Source of the DNA: Rhodanobacteraceae bacterium
GTDB taxonomy: Bacteria > Pseudomonadota > Gammaproteobacteria > Xanthomonadales > SZUA-5
DNA length: 64,000 nt
Direction: 5' to 3'
NCBI GenBank assembly: GCA_016713135.1
Contig: JADJPR010000018.1
Coordinates: forward strand, 68,108-132,107
This document shows, piece after piece, positions 55,967 to 64,000 of this stretch. The number at the start of each line of letters is the position of its first letter. Within the stretch, counting starts at the first letter, position 1. The notes beneath the pieces are model-generated. The model was not told the DNA's origin. It saw nothing but the letters and a program-made list of their open reading frames with translations, and searched no databases. Both the position numbers and the translations under genes were made by a program.

Positions 55967-56516
55967 GGCACCTCGGCGGATACGCGGGGGTATGGAGGAT
56001 ACGTCGCGACGGGGGCGCGTGTGGGCGCAGGGCGTCGCGATCGCCCTGCTTTCAGCTAAAAGAGCCGGTGAGCCTGGAATCTGTGGGTTCCGGTCGCCGC
56101 TGCGGTTCGCTTGTTCGCGCATCGAACTGGAGGGCACGTAGGAGCCGGTTCGGTGCGAAGGAGCGCCTTTGCGTGCCCTCGTGCCCTCGTGCCCCCCGAA
56201 TTAACACTGCACAATCAATTTCTTGCGAAACGTCCGGTGGGAGCGGCTTGAGCCGCGATCTCTCGCGCTGAGCCGATCAAAGTTCGCCCATAGACTCGCG
56301 GCGATCGAGTGTCGCTGGCGACAAACGACATTCCCCCAGGCCGTTCCGCCGCTTGCTCGACCGTTGTTGCAAAAAAACGACACGTCGAAGGCACTTTTGC
56401 AACCGTTAGCTTTTTGTTAGCCTCGCCGACGCTCAGGGATGGGGCTAGGACAAGCGTCCGGTCAGGATGGCAAAAAATCCCGAGATTCATCTGTGAAGTC
56501 CTTTGGAGAGTGCAAA
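55967..56516. other. Intergenic region between the PhoX-like gene and the TonB receptor gene
   Basis: About 550 bp with no supported gene. The part from 56200 on is less GC-rich. It holds a 9-bp inverted repeat (56366-56403) and a pair of GTTAGC repeats 11 bp apart (56405-56421). A promoter for the receptor should lie here, but no convincing -10 was found. Confidence 0.55.
56366..56403. promoter_or_regulatory. Perfect inverted repeat upstream of the TonB receptor gene
   Basis: GTTGCAAAA (56366-56374) and TTTTGCAAC (56395-56403) are separated by 20 bp, followed by GTTAGC-N5-GTTAGC. It is about 115 bp upstream of the receptor start. Likely a regulator site, but the protein is unknown. Confidence 0.5.
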
Positions 56517-59204
56517 ATGAACTTGAAGCTTCGAGAGTTGAACCGTGCGATGGCACGCGCGCTCGCGATCGGATCGGTCGCCGCGGTGGCGATGCCGGTG
56601 CTCGCGCAGGATGCCGAAGAAGAGACCCGCATCGACACCGTGACGGTCACTGGCTCGCGCGTGAAGCGCGTGGACGCAGAGACTTCGCAGCCTGTCTTCA
56701 CCATGAGCCGCGAAGACATCAAGGCCCAGGGCCTGACGTCGATCGGCGACGTGATCCAGAACATCACCGCCAACGGCTCCACGCTGAACAGCACGTACAA
56801 CAACGGCGGCAACGGCGAAACCCGCGTCAGCCTGCGTAACCTCGGCTCGAATCGCACCCTGGTGCTGGTCAACGGCCGACGCTGGGTGGGCGGCACCGGC
56901 CTCGGTGGCGCGGTCGACCTGAACACCATCCCGACCGCAGCCGTCGAACGCATCGAAGTGTTGAAGGACGGCGCCTCCGCGATCTACGGTTCCGACGCGA
57001 TCGCCGGCGTGGTCAACGTTATTCTCCGCTCCGATTTCGTCGGCGCGGAATTCAACACCTACCAGGGTGAGTTCGATGAGGGCGACGGTCAGCGCGAATC
57101 GTACGACATGACGATCGGTGCGAGCGGCGATCGCTTCACCGCGTTGATGGGCGCTTCGTACGTCAAGGAACAGCCGGTTGGCGCGGGTGATCGCGAAATC
57201 TCCGCCGAGCCGACCATCGGCACGGGCACCACCTTTGGTTCCAGCACCACCCCGTTTGGCCGCTTCCAGATCTGCAACACCGCCACCCCGGTGACCGCAC
57301 CGCTGTCCTGCCCGGGCGCCAATCGCGTGCTGCCGAACGGCTCGGCTGGCACGTTCACCTACAATCCGGGCGCCTCCGGCACCAACTGGCGCCCGTTCAT
57401 CGTTCCCGACGACATCTACAACTTCGCCCCGGACAACTACCTGCTGACCCCGCAGGAGCGCACCTCCATCTTCGGCCAGGCCAGCGTCGAGCTGACTGAC
57501 GACATCAGCTTCAAGATGATGGCCACCTACAACGAGCGCAAGTCCGAGCAGCTGCTCGCGGCGATGCCGGTCGTGCTGGGTACCGGCCCGGGCGCTGGTT
57601 TGCAGGCCCGCACGGTGCAGATCCACCAGAACAACCTCTACAACCCGTTTGGCGCGCCGGTCGTGCGCATCCAGCGCCGTGTTGTGGAAACTGGTGGCCG
57701 CAGCTTCAAGCAGGACGTCGACACCTTTGCTTTCAACGGTACCCTCGAAGGTTCGTTCTCGCTGGGTGATCGCTACTTCAGCTGGGACGCCGGCTATACG
57801 TATGGCAAGAACGACCAAAACGACGTGACCAAGGGGCTTTTCAATTTGCTGGCCCTCCGCCAGTCTCTTGGCCCGTCGATGCTGGTGAATGGTGTGCCGA
57901 CCTGCGTCTCGACTCCGGGCAATGCCTCGACGGCGATCGCGGGCTGCGTTCCTTTGAATCTGCTCGGCGCGCCGGGCTCCATCACGGACGACATGCTTGC
58001 GTTCAGCTCTTTCATAGCGCACGACCAGTTCGGCTACGAAATTTGCACGGTGCTGACCGATGTCACGATGGCCAAGACGCTCGAGTTCAGCCTGGCGACC
58101 CGCTATTCGGATTACAGCAACTTCGGAGACACTACCAATTCTTCCTTCGGCATGAAGTGGAAGCCGATCGACGAGTTGCTGGTCCGCGCCAGTTATGGCG
58201 AGGGCTTTCGCGCTCCCAGCGTCCTCGAACTGTTCCAGGGTGTGTCCGATAACTTCCCGCAGATTTCCGACCCCTGCAACACGGTCCGTTTTGGTGGTCT
58301 GAGCGCCGATGCGCAGGCGCGCTGCCGCGCGCAGGGCGTGCCCGCCGGTGGCTACGAGCAGGGCAACCCGCAGATCCGCACGCTGGTCGGTGGTGAGCCG
58401 AATCTTACGGCGGAAACTTCGGTGTCCAAGAACGTCGGCATCGTCTTCAGCCCGACCTTCCTGGAAGGCTTCGACGTGTCCGTCGACTGGTGGCAAATCC
58501 GTCTGAAAGATTCGCTCGGGTCCGCCGGAGCGCAGCCCATCTTGGATCAATGCATCCTGAACAACAATCAGGCCTATTGCGCACGATTCAGCCGCCTGCC
58601 GGGCGGTGAGATCGATGAGCTTTTGGACACAACAGACAACTTCGGTCCCTCGGAAATCGAGGGTATCGATGTCGCGTTCAATTACGTCCTCCCGGATACC
58701 GACTACGGCACCTTCTCCTTCTCGCTGGACAACACCTACGTCCTGGATTACCGCCGAGATGATAATCTCGATGGAGATTTGGATGATAGCCTCGTGGGCG
58801 AGTACGAGGACGGCATCACCAGCAACAACTGGCGCCTGCGTTCCAACTTGGCCACGCGCTGGGAGATGGGCAACTGGGGTGCGACCTGGAACACGCGTTA
58901 CTACTCGCGTCAGGAAGAAGACTGCCAGTTCATGGTCGACTACGGCTTCGGTGACCTGTGCTCCGATCCGAACCGCGTCGATGCCGACGGCAACCCGGCC
59001 GCCCAGAACGTGCTCGGCGGTACCACGTACCACGATCTGGCTGGCTACTGGAATGCCCCGTGGGATGCGCGTATCACGGTGGGCGTGAACAACATTGGCG
59101 ACAAGAATCCGCCGGTGTCGTTCTCGACCTTCGCGAACAGCTTCGACCCGCAGTACGAAGTCCCGGGTCGCTTCTACTACATGCAGTACTCGCAGCGCTT
59201 CTGA
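56517..59204 (+). CDS. TonB-dependent outer-membrane receptor with an apparent internal deletion
   Basis: The start at 56517 has GGAGAG 6 bp upstream. Signal peptide ends MPVLAQ before DAEEE. TonB box DTVTVTGSRVKRV, then plug domain (VFTMSREDIKAQG, TLVLVNGRRWVGG, VERIEVLKDGASAIYGSDAI, AGVVNVILRSD). The barrel ends in MQYSQRF with the final aromatic needed for BAM. In related receptors about 65-75 residues lie between the AHD and SLATRYSDYSNFG segments; here only about 20 do (FGYEICTVLTDVTMAKTLEF), so one or two strands seem missing although the frame is open. Substrate unknown. It is followed by a terminator and a TPR-sulfotransferase gene. Confidence 0.93.
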   Translation: MNLKLRELNRAMARALAIGSVAAVAMPVLAQDAEEETRIDTVTVTGSRVKRVDAETSQPVFTMSREDIKAQGLTSIGDVIQNITANGSTLNSTYNNGGNGETRVSLRNLGSNRTLVLVNGRRWVGGTGLGGAVDLNTIPTAAVERIEVLKDGASAIYGSDAIAGVVNVILRSDFVGAEFNTYQGEFDEGDGQRESYDMTIGASGDRFTALMGASYVKEQPVGAGDREISAEPTIGTGTTFGSSTTPFGRFQICNTATPVTAPLSCPGANRVLPNGSAGTFTYNPGASGTNWRPFIVPDDIYNFAPDNYLLTPQERTSIFGQASVELTDDISFKMMATYNERKSEQLLAAMPVVLGTGPGAGLQARTVQIHQNNLYNPFGAPVVRIQRRVVETGGRSFKQDVDTFAFNGTLEGSFSLGDRYFSWDAGYTYGKNDQNDVTKGLFNLLALRQSLGPSMLVNGVPTCVSTPGNASTAIAGCVPLNLLGAPGSITDDMLAFSSFIAHDQFGYEICTVLTDVTMAKTLEFSLATRYSDYSNFGDTTNSSFGMKWKPIDELLVRASYGEGFRAPSVLELFQGVSDNFPQISDPCNTVRFGGLSADAQARCRAQGVPAGGYEQGNPQIRTLVGGEPNLTAETSVSKNVGIVFSPTFLEGFDVSVDWWQIRLKDSLGSAGAQPILDQCILNNNQAYCARFSRLPGGEIDELLDTTDNFGPSEIEGIDVAFNYVLPDTDYGTFSFSLDNTYVLDYRRDDNLDGDLDDSLVGEYEDGITSNNWRLRSNLATRWEMGNWGATWNTRYYSRQEEDCQFMVDYGFGDLCSDPNRVDADGNPAAQNVLGGTTYHDLAGYWNAPWDARITVGVNNIGDKNPPVSFSTFANSFDPQYEVPGRFYYMQYSQRF

Positions 59205-59229
59205 TGCGATCCTGATGTAGGTTTGCGAC

Positions 59230-59261
59230 GACTGTGGCCCCGCGAGGGGCCACAGTCTTTT
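59230..59261 (+). terminator. Rho-independent terminator after the TonB receptor gene
   Basis: Perfect 12-bp stem (GACTGTGGCCCC / GGGGCCACAGTC), loop GCGA, then TTTT; 25 bp after the stop codon. Confidence 0.92.
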
Positions 59262-59345
59262 GCGGGGACCGCAACTCCAGCTCGCGAAGGCGAATGGCTT
59301 GGCAGGCGGCCGGGTTTCTCGAACATCTCCTCGTGGAGCGATGGA

Positions 59346-60954
59346 TTGAGCGCAACAGATCACAACGGCGCGGCGTCCAGCAGAAAACTGCTCGAAGGAA
59401 TCGACGCGGCGCTGGCTCGTGGTGCACTCGATGAGGCGATCCAGTTGGGGGAAACCCTGGTCGAACTGCAGCCCCGCAACGTCATTGGGCGGGTGCGCCT
59501 GGTGTCGGCGCTGCTGCAGCGAGGAGAGTTCGGCAGAGCCCATTGGCACGCGTTGGCGGCTGCCGAGTTGAAGCCGGAAAAGCCTGAATTGGTCCTTTCT
59601 CTCGCGCGCCAGTTGATCCGCTTCCTCGAGAACGATGCGCTGATCGGTTGCTTGCGCAACCTCGGTTTCCGTCGCGCGGCGACAGCGCAAGTGCTGGCCG
59701 AGGCGGGAGTCTTGCTCAGCAATATCGGCGCACATGATGAAGCCGTCGCCATGCTGGATCTCGCATTGCAGCGGGACCCCCGGCATGCGCCGTCGCGATA
59801 CTTTCGCGGCAACCTGCACATGTTCGCCGGCGAACTTGCCCAAGCCGAGCGGTCGCTGGAACTCAGCCTGTCCGCGGATCCGCGGTTTGCGCAGGCCTCA
59901 TGGGTGCTGTCGTCACTGTACCCGCAGACGACCGAGCGCAATCATGTCTCCCGGATTCAGGAACAACTGCGGCAGGCTCAGCCAGGGCTGGGGGCAGAGA
60001 TTTACCTGAATTTCGCGCTCTTCAATGAGCTGCACGATCTTGAGCGTTACCCTGAGGCCTGGTCAGCATTGGAGCGTGGATGCGCGGCCAAGCGCCGACG
60101 CATTCACTACGATCACGCCGACACCATGGGCGTTTTCCCGCGGTTGATGGCGCAATGCGATGCGGATTTCGTTGCCGCGCGCCCGATCGAATCACCGAAG
60201 CTGACCCCGATTTTCATTGTGGGCATGCACCGCACCGGCACCACCTTGCTCGAGCGTGTGCTTGCAGGTCACCCTGATGTCGCCGATGGCGGCGAAAGTT
60301 ACGCATTCAATGTCGACATGAAGCTGCAGGCCGATTACGGCTTCCCGGGCATGCTCGACGCAGAATTGATCCGGCGCGCCGCAGCAATCGATTTTCGTCG
60401 GGTGGGTGAACGTTTCACGGCGCGATGTATCCGGCGCGCAAATGGCCGGCAATGGTTCACGGAAAAGCTGCCGTCGAATTTTCTGAATGTCGGGTATATT
60501 GCGAAGGCACTCCCGCATGCGAAATTCCTGCATCTGGTTCGCGACCCGCGGGAGACCTGTTTTTCGAATTTGCGGACCTTGTTTTCCGAGGCCTGCGGGT
60601 ACTCCTACCAACAGGGCGAGCTCGCCGATTATTATCTTGGTTATCGCAAATTGATGGAGCATTGGCATCGGGTGCTCCCGGGGCGCATTCTCGATGTTGA
60701 TTTCGTTCGCTTGACCAACGACACCGAGGCGGTTGCGAAAGAAGTCTTCGACTATTGTGGTCTATCGTTCGTGGCAGAAGCGCTGAACACCGAGAAGACG
60801 CGTGGTGTGGTCGCCACCGCCAGTAGTGCGCAGGTGCGCCCGCAAAATCAGTGCGCATACGGTTCCGGCATGGAGCCACTATCGCCAGCAACTGGAGCCA
60901 CTGTTGTCTCGCCTGGCCCTACTCGGGAACAGTCAGAGCGATCGCGGCAACTGA
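59346..60954 (+). CDS. TPR-containing sulfotransferase (frameshift near the C-terminus)
   Basis: A TTG start at 59346 is favoured by GGAG 7 bp upstream and by the terminator lying before it. N-terminal TPR part (about 20-250: ALARGALDEAIQLGETLVEL, FRGNLHMFAGELAQAERSLE). C-terminal sulfotransferase domain with the PAPS 5'-phosphate loop FIVGMHRTGTTLLERVLAGH and the 3'-phosphate motif FLHLVRDPRETCFSN. Near 60842 an extra C shifts the frame. The family-like end (VPAWSHYRQQLEPLLSRL) is in the other frame and stops at TGA 60952-60954. Proteins of this layout often follow TonB receptor genes in the Lysobacterales; target unknown. Confidence 0.88.
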
Positions 60955-61055
60955 CAATCGGAGCGATTGTCGCCGCAAGTTCCGCGGATTGAAGTGGTGT
61001 CGCAATCGCCAGTTGCCGCATGGGCCGGCGCTTGCGCAGCAAGCAGCTTGGCGAT

Positions 61056-61538
61056 ATGGTCTGTTCACGTCGTGAACGGATCGTTGGCATCTTGCAATCC
61101 TGGTTCGCTGTCCTCACCAAGCCACGCGCCGAGGCTGAAGCACAGCTCTGCTTGACGCGGCAGGGCTTCGAGACCTTGTTTGCAAGGACTCGGCGCAGCG
61201 TGCGGGCGGCGTCGGGCATGGTGGTGCGTACCGAATCGCTGTTCCCGCGCTACATCTTCCTGCACTCGGATCCGTCCTTGCAGTCCCTGGAGCCGGTCCG
61301 CAGTACCCGCGGGGAACAGATCCGGCTGCGCATGGATCCCGACGATGGATTCGTGCGCCTGGCGCCGCCGGATCTGCAGCCGGGCGCAAAGGTCCGGATC
61401 AACGAAGGCCCCTTCAGCGGCATGGACGCCATCTTCGCGGCTACCCATGGCGAAGATCGGGTGCGCCTGCTGCTGTCGCTGCTGGGCACCGAACGCGAGA
61501 TCGTGGTTCCGAAGCACGTCCTCGGCGCGCGCATCTGA
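61056..61538 (+). CDS. rfaH: RfaH/NusG-type transcription antiterminator, apparent internal deletion
   Basis: Specialised NusG paralogue that lets RNA polymerase read long polysaccharide operons. The NGN domain is recognisable from WFAVLTKPRAEAEAQL and LFPRYIFLHSDPSLQSLEPV. The C-terminal KOW part is PGAKVRINEGPFSGMDAIFA and ends REIVVPKHVLGARI. In RfaH proteins the sequence TRG is followed by about 18 residues of the V-R-F-G-x-x-P-A-x-V-P type. These are absent here (STRGEQIRLRMDPDDG), so the NGN fold may be shortened. Several starts are possible (61020, 61056, TTG at 61092). It stands before a polysaccharide gene cluster, as expected. Confidence 0.85.
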   Translation: MVCSRRERIVGILQSWFAVLTKPRAEAEAQLCLTRQGFETLFARTRRSVRAASGMVVRTESLFPRYIFLHSDPSLQSLEPVRSTRGEQIRLRMDPDDGFVRLAPPDLQPGAKVRINEGPFSGMDAIFAATHGEDRVRLLLSLLGTEREIVVPKHVLGARI

Positions 61539-61644
61539 CCTCGGCAAAACCTGGCTGTCCGGCCATGCGGGCCTACACCGCAGGGCGGCAGCGTGGGGGG
61601 CAGGGATCAGCCCGCTGCCGTCCCCGGATTTCAACGACCACTCC

Positions 61645-62073
61645 ATGCTCGACGACGAGACCCGCTACCGCCTGCTCCGGCTGCTGACCGAGCATCCGAA
61701 CCACTCGCAGCGCGAGCTGGCGGGCGAGCTTGGCCTGTCGCTGGGCAAGACCAACTACTGCCTGCGCGCACTCATCGAACGCGGTTGGGTCAAGGTGCAG
61801 AACTTCCGCAACAGCCACAACAAGCTCGGCTATGCCTACGTGCTGACGCCCAATGGAGCGATCGCCAAGCTGCGTGCCACGACCGACTTCCTGCGACGCA
61901 AGCAGGATGAGTATTCCCGGCTGGAGCGCGAGATCGCGCAGTTGCGCCTGGAAGTGCAGCGCTTGGGCGATGCGTCAGACGCCGCGCAGGCAATGTCGGG
62001 GAACTGGGAGGCGCCGCGGTGGATCACAGTCCGCATGCCCGTATGGCGTCATCGTGGCAGGGCATCGTGGTGA
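61645..62073 (+). CDS. MarR-family EPS-associated transcriptional regulator
   Basis: Winged-helix regulator of about 142 residues starting MLDDETRYRLLRLLTEHPNH. The helix-turn-helix is SQRELAGELGLSLGKTNYCL, followed by ALIERGWVKVQNFRNSHNKL and the wing GYAYVLTPNGAIAKLRATTD, which matches the MarR-like regulators found at the start of exopolysaccharide clusters. A C-terminal coiled coil (SRLEREIAQLRLEVQRL) may dimerise. The last 18 codons overlap the next gene. Together with RfaH it suggests a controlled polysaccharide locus starting here. Confidence 0.9.
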   Translation: MLDDETRYRLLRLLTEHPNHSQRELAGELGLSLGKTNYCLRALIERGWVKVQNFRNSHNKLGYAYVLTPNGAIAKLRATTDFLRRKQDEYSRLEREIAQLRLEVQRLGDASDAAQAMSGNWEAPRWITVRMPVWRHRGRASW

Positions 62074-63444
62074 CTACGGTCACGCGGCGCACGCCGCCCG
62101 CGCTGATGCGCTTGCGGGCTTCATGGCCTCCGCGCTGTTGATCCTGGCCTTGCTGCTGGGCGGCGGCACACGCAATCACCTGTTCACCGATCTCCTTGTG
62201 CAGCTGGCATCGGTCGGAGTGCTTGTCTACGGCCTGAGTCGCCTACGCTGGCGTGAGCTCGATCGTTCCGGACGCCGGCGCGCTGTTCGTCCTGATGCTG
62301 GTGCTGGCCTTGCCCCGCTGCTCCAGTGCCTGCCGCTTCCTTGGTTTGGTCAGCAGCGGCGCCGGACGCGCCGCAATCTGGGCCCAGCACACCACCTTGG
62401 GACTCGATACGCCTGCTTTCGCACCCTGGTCACTGGATCCCAACGGAACCCTCGCGGCGCTCCGCGGATTGTTGCCCGCTGCGGCGATGGCGCTGATCGC
62501 TGTTCAGCTTGAGACCGCTTGGTTGCGCCGCCTGACTCTGATCGTGATCGTCATCGCGTTGTTGATGGTGCCGATCGGCATCGCCCAGGTCGCGCAGGGG
62601 CCGCACAGCGGGCCTCGGCCCTATGTGCCCACCAATGTGCACGATGCGGTGGGACTGTTCGCCAATCGCAATCACTACGCCAGCCTGCTCGCAGTGGCTC
62701 TGGTGCTGGTGCTCGGCGGCATGACCCTCGACGCGCGCCGGCTTCAGCAGCGTTCCGGTCGCGCCCTGCGCATGCTTGGCTGGCTGCTGGTCGGCTCGAT
62801 GTTGTTGCTTGGGGTGGTGCTCAGCCGTTCGCGTGCGGGTGTCGGACTGGCGGGGCTGGTCCTGGTCGCGATGCTGCTGCTCGCGTTTGTGCGGCGGCGC
62901 TCGCATCCACAGGTCTTCCATTGGCTGCTGGCCTTTACCGTGTTCGGCGGATTGATCGCGTTCCAGTTCGGCTTCCTCGGCATCGCAGACCTTGCTGCAG
63001 CAGGGCGACCAGCGCTTCGACATCAACGCCAGCGTGCTGGCCGTCGCCGGCCAATTTGGCTGGCTTGGGACTGGTTTGGGCAGCTTTCCGGCGGTGTATG
63101 CGGCATATGAGCCCATCGACCTGGTCGGTCCCAAGATCCTCAACCACGCGCACAACGATTGGGCCGAGTTGTGGGTGGAACTGGGCGTGTTGCTGCCGAT
63201 GGCCGCCCTGGCATTCGGATGGTGGCTATGGCGACGGGTCCGCGAACTCGCGGCGAGTGGCACGCTGAGCCCGGGGGAGAACGCGCTGCGCCTGGCGGGG
63301 ATCGGTGTGATCGGCGTCCTCGCCTGCCATTCGCTGGTCGATTACCCATTGCGCACCACTTCGCTCTCGGTGGTCTTCGCGCTTGCGTGCGCGCTCTGCA
63401 CGCGCAGGCTCGTGAGCGCCAGCCACCGAAGGTCAGCGGCATGA
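62019..63444 (+). CDS. O-antigen ligase-like / Wzy_C membrane protein (several frameshifts in the assembly)
   Basis: GTG start at 62019 with GGGAGG 7 bp upstream (VDHSPHARMASSWQGIVV). The frame changes near 62108 (to LAGFMASALLILALLLGGGT), at least twice between 62260 and 62350, and near 62985. The joined protein of about 470 residues has some ten membrane helices. The Wzy_C signature is PTNVHDAVGLFANRNHYASL and VVLSRSRAGVGLAGLV, with the late periplasmic motif NHAHNDWAELWVELGVL. Members polymerise or ligate polysaccharide chains from the periplasmic side. The stop overlaps the next ATG (ATGA). Confidence 0.85.
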
Positions 63445-64000
63445 CTGCGGCTCTGCTGGAAGTCCTCGCACTGCCGTTGGGTATCGAGTGGCAGGCGCTG
63501 ACCTTGTCGCAACAGTTGGAGCGCCTGCGCCGGCACCGCCTGCTGCCGATTGCGCTGCACCACGCGCGCGCGGCCGGCGCGGAGCTTGGCGCGGTCCTGG
63601 AGGGGATGTGGGAATCGCTGGTGGCCCATGGTCGTCGCCAGCTCGCGGCCGACGCTTCCATGCTGGCGCGTGTGTTTGCGGCGCTCACGCGGCGTGACTG
63701 TCCGGTTCTGTTGTTGAAGGGGGCGGCGCTCGGCCGTTGGCTCTATCCCGCGCCGGAACTGCGCCTGTCGAGCGATGTCGACATCCTCGTTCCGCCGCGT
63801 CGCAGGCTGGATACGCATGCGGCGATGCTCGATGCCGGTCTCGCGGGCGATGGTTTCAGCCAGCACGACCTGGCCAGCAACCAGGCCAGTTACACGGATC
63901 CGGTAACTGCGGGCCACATCGACCTGCACTGGGCAATGAGCGTGGTGCCTGAGCTGGCCTGCCGTTTCGAGTTCGCCCAGCTGCACGCACGCTCGCAGCC
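63441..64000 (+). CDS. Nucleotidyltransferase-family protein of a polysaccharide cluster (5' part; runs off the window)
   Basis: Starts MTAALLEVLALPLGIEWQAL inside the ligase stop codon. The first 187 residues show the PF14907-type nucleotidyltransferase layout: an N-terminal helical part (LRRHRLLPIALHHARAAG), then VLLLKGAALGRWLYP and LRLSSDVDILVPPRRRLD, where the DxD of SSDVDILV is the metal site, and later GHIDLHWAMS. Such proteins occur in exosortase and EPS clusters, but their substrate is unknown. Confidence 0.85.
   Translation, partial: MTAALLEVLALPLGIEWQALTLSQQLERLRRHRLLPIALHHARAAGAELGAVLEGMWESLVAHGRRQLAADASMLARVFAALTRRDCPVLLLKGAALGRWLYPAPELRLSSDVDILVPPRRRLDTHAAMLDAGLAGDGFSQHDLASNQASYTDPVTAGHIDLHWAMSVVPELACRFEFAQLHARSQ

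Noticed and set aside
59223..59345. N-terminal extension of the sulfotransferase
   Set aside because: It would be encoded across the terminator of the receptor gene and has no ribosome site; the TTG at 59346 fits better.

Overview
The window looks like a chromosomal segment from a high-GC gammaproteobacterium of the Lysobacterales (Xanthomonadales), probably Rhodanobacteraceae-like. This rests on the divergent mrcA/pilMNOPQ pair, an NAD-glutamate dehydrogenase of the 180-kDa type, TonB receptors without iron-box neighbours, a MarR-type EPS regulator next to RfaH, and many REP-like intergenic repeats. The taxonomic call is inference from gene content. At least ten genes need single-base indel corrections to read through, mostly at short C/G runs, and there is a 29-base G run. 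The assembly therefore probably carries sequencing errors; affected genes are annotated over their whole span.

Layout. 1-9.8 kb: 5' part of penicillin-binding protein 1A, divergent from the type IV pilus operon pilMNOPQ, then a large Ig-like lipoprotein and a strong terminator. 10-13.2 kb: a cNMP-binding/EAL protein, a small outer membrane beta-barrel and a membrane GGDEF protein. 13.3-17.2 kb: transketolase, S1/P1 nuclease and PrmC. 17.2-25.7 kb: a leaderless MerR regulator with a VIT/von Willebrand A protein, and the DUF2339/DUF3999 membrane pair. 25.8-30.6 kb: a ToxR/CadC-like regulator with TPRs between two secreted-protein genes that share the same upstream 28-bp motif. 30.7-38.2 kb: a PAS-GGDEF-EAL protein, dxs and a secreted M14 carboxypeptidase. 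38.2-39.7 kb: a SufU-like scaffold, a Rieske ferredoxin and a peroxiredoxin. 39.8-47.8 kb: a Ser/Thr kinase with TPRs and NAD-glutamate dehydrogenase.

48-50.1 kb: a complete precursor/MNIO/partner operon (hvfABC-like) for a modified copper-type peptide whose precursor carries nine EGKCG motifs. 50.2-56 kb: rlmM, an acyl-CoA dehydrogenase, a WHy-domain lipoprotein, a MAPEG protein and a PhoX-like phosphatase. 56.5-61 kb: a TonB-dependent receptor followed by a TPR-sulfotransferase. 61-64 kb: the start of an exopolysaccharide cluster (RfaH, MarR-EPS regulator, O-antigen ligase, nucleotidyltransferase), cut by the window end.

The most unusual non-coding signal is a set of intergenic elements with converging arms of 7-bp tandem repeats around unrelated cores. 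Three copies use GGTTGTG-type heptamers and one uses GTGAAAA-type heptamers with the same architecture. One copy lies in frame inside the 5' end of the DUF3999 gene. A separate REP-like family is present three times. No tRNA, rRNA, CRISPR array or transposase was seen.
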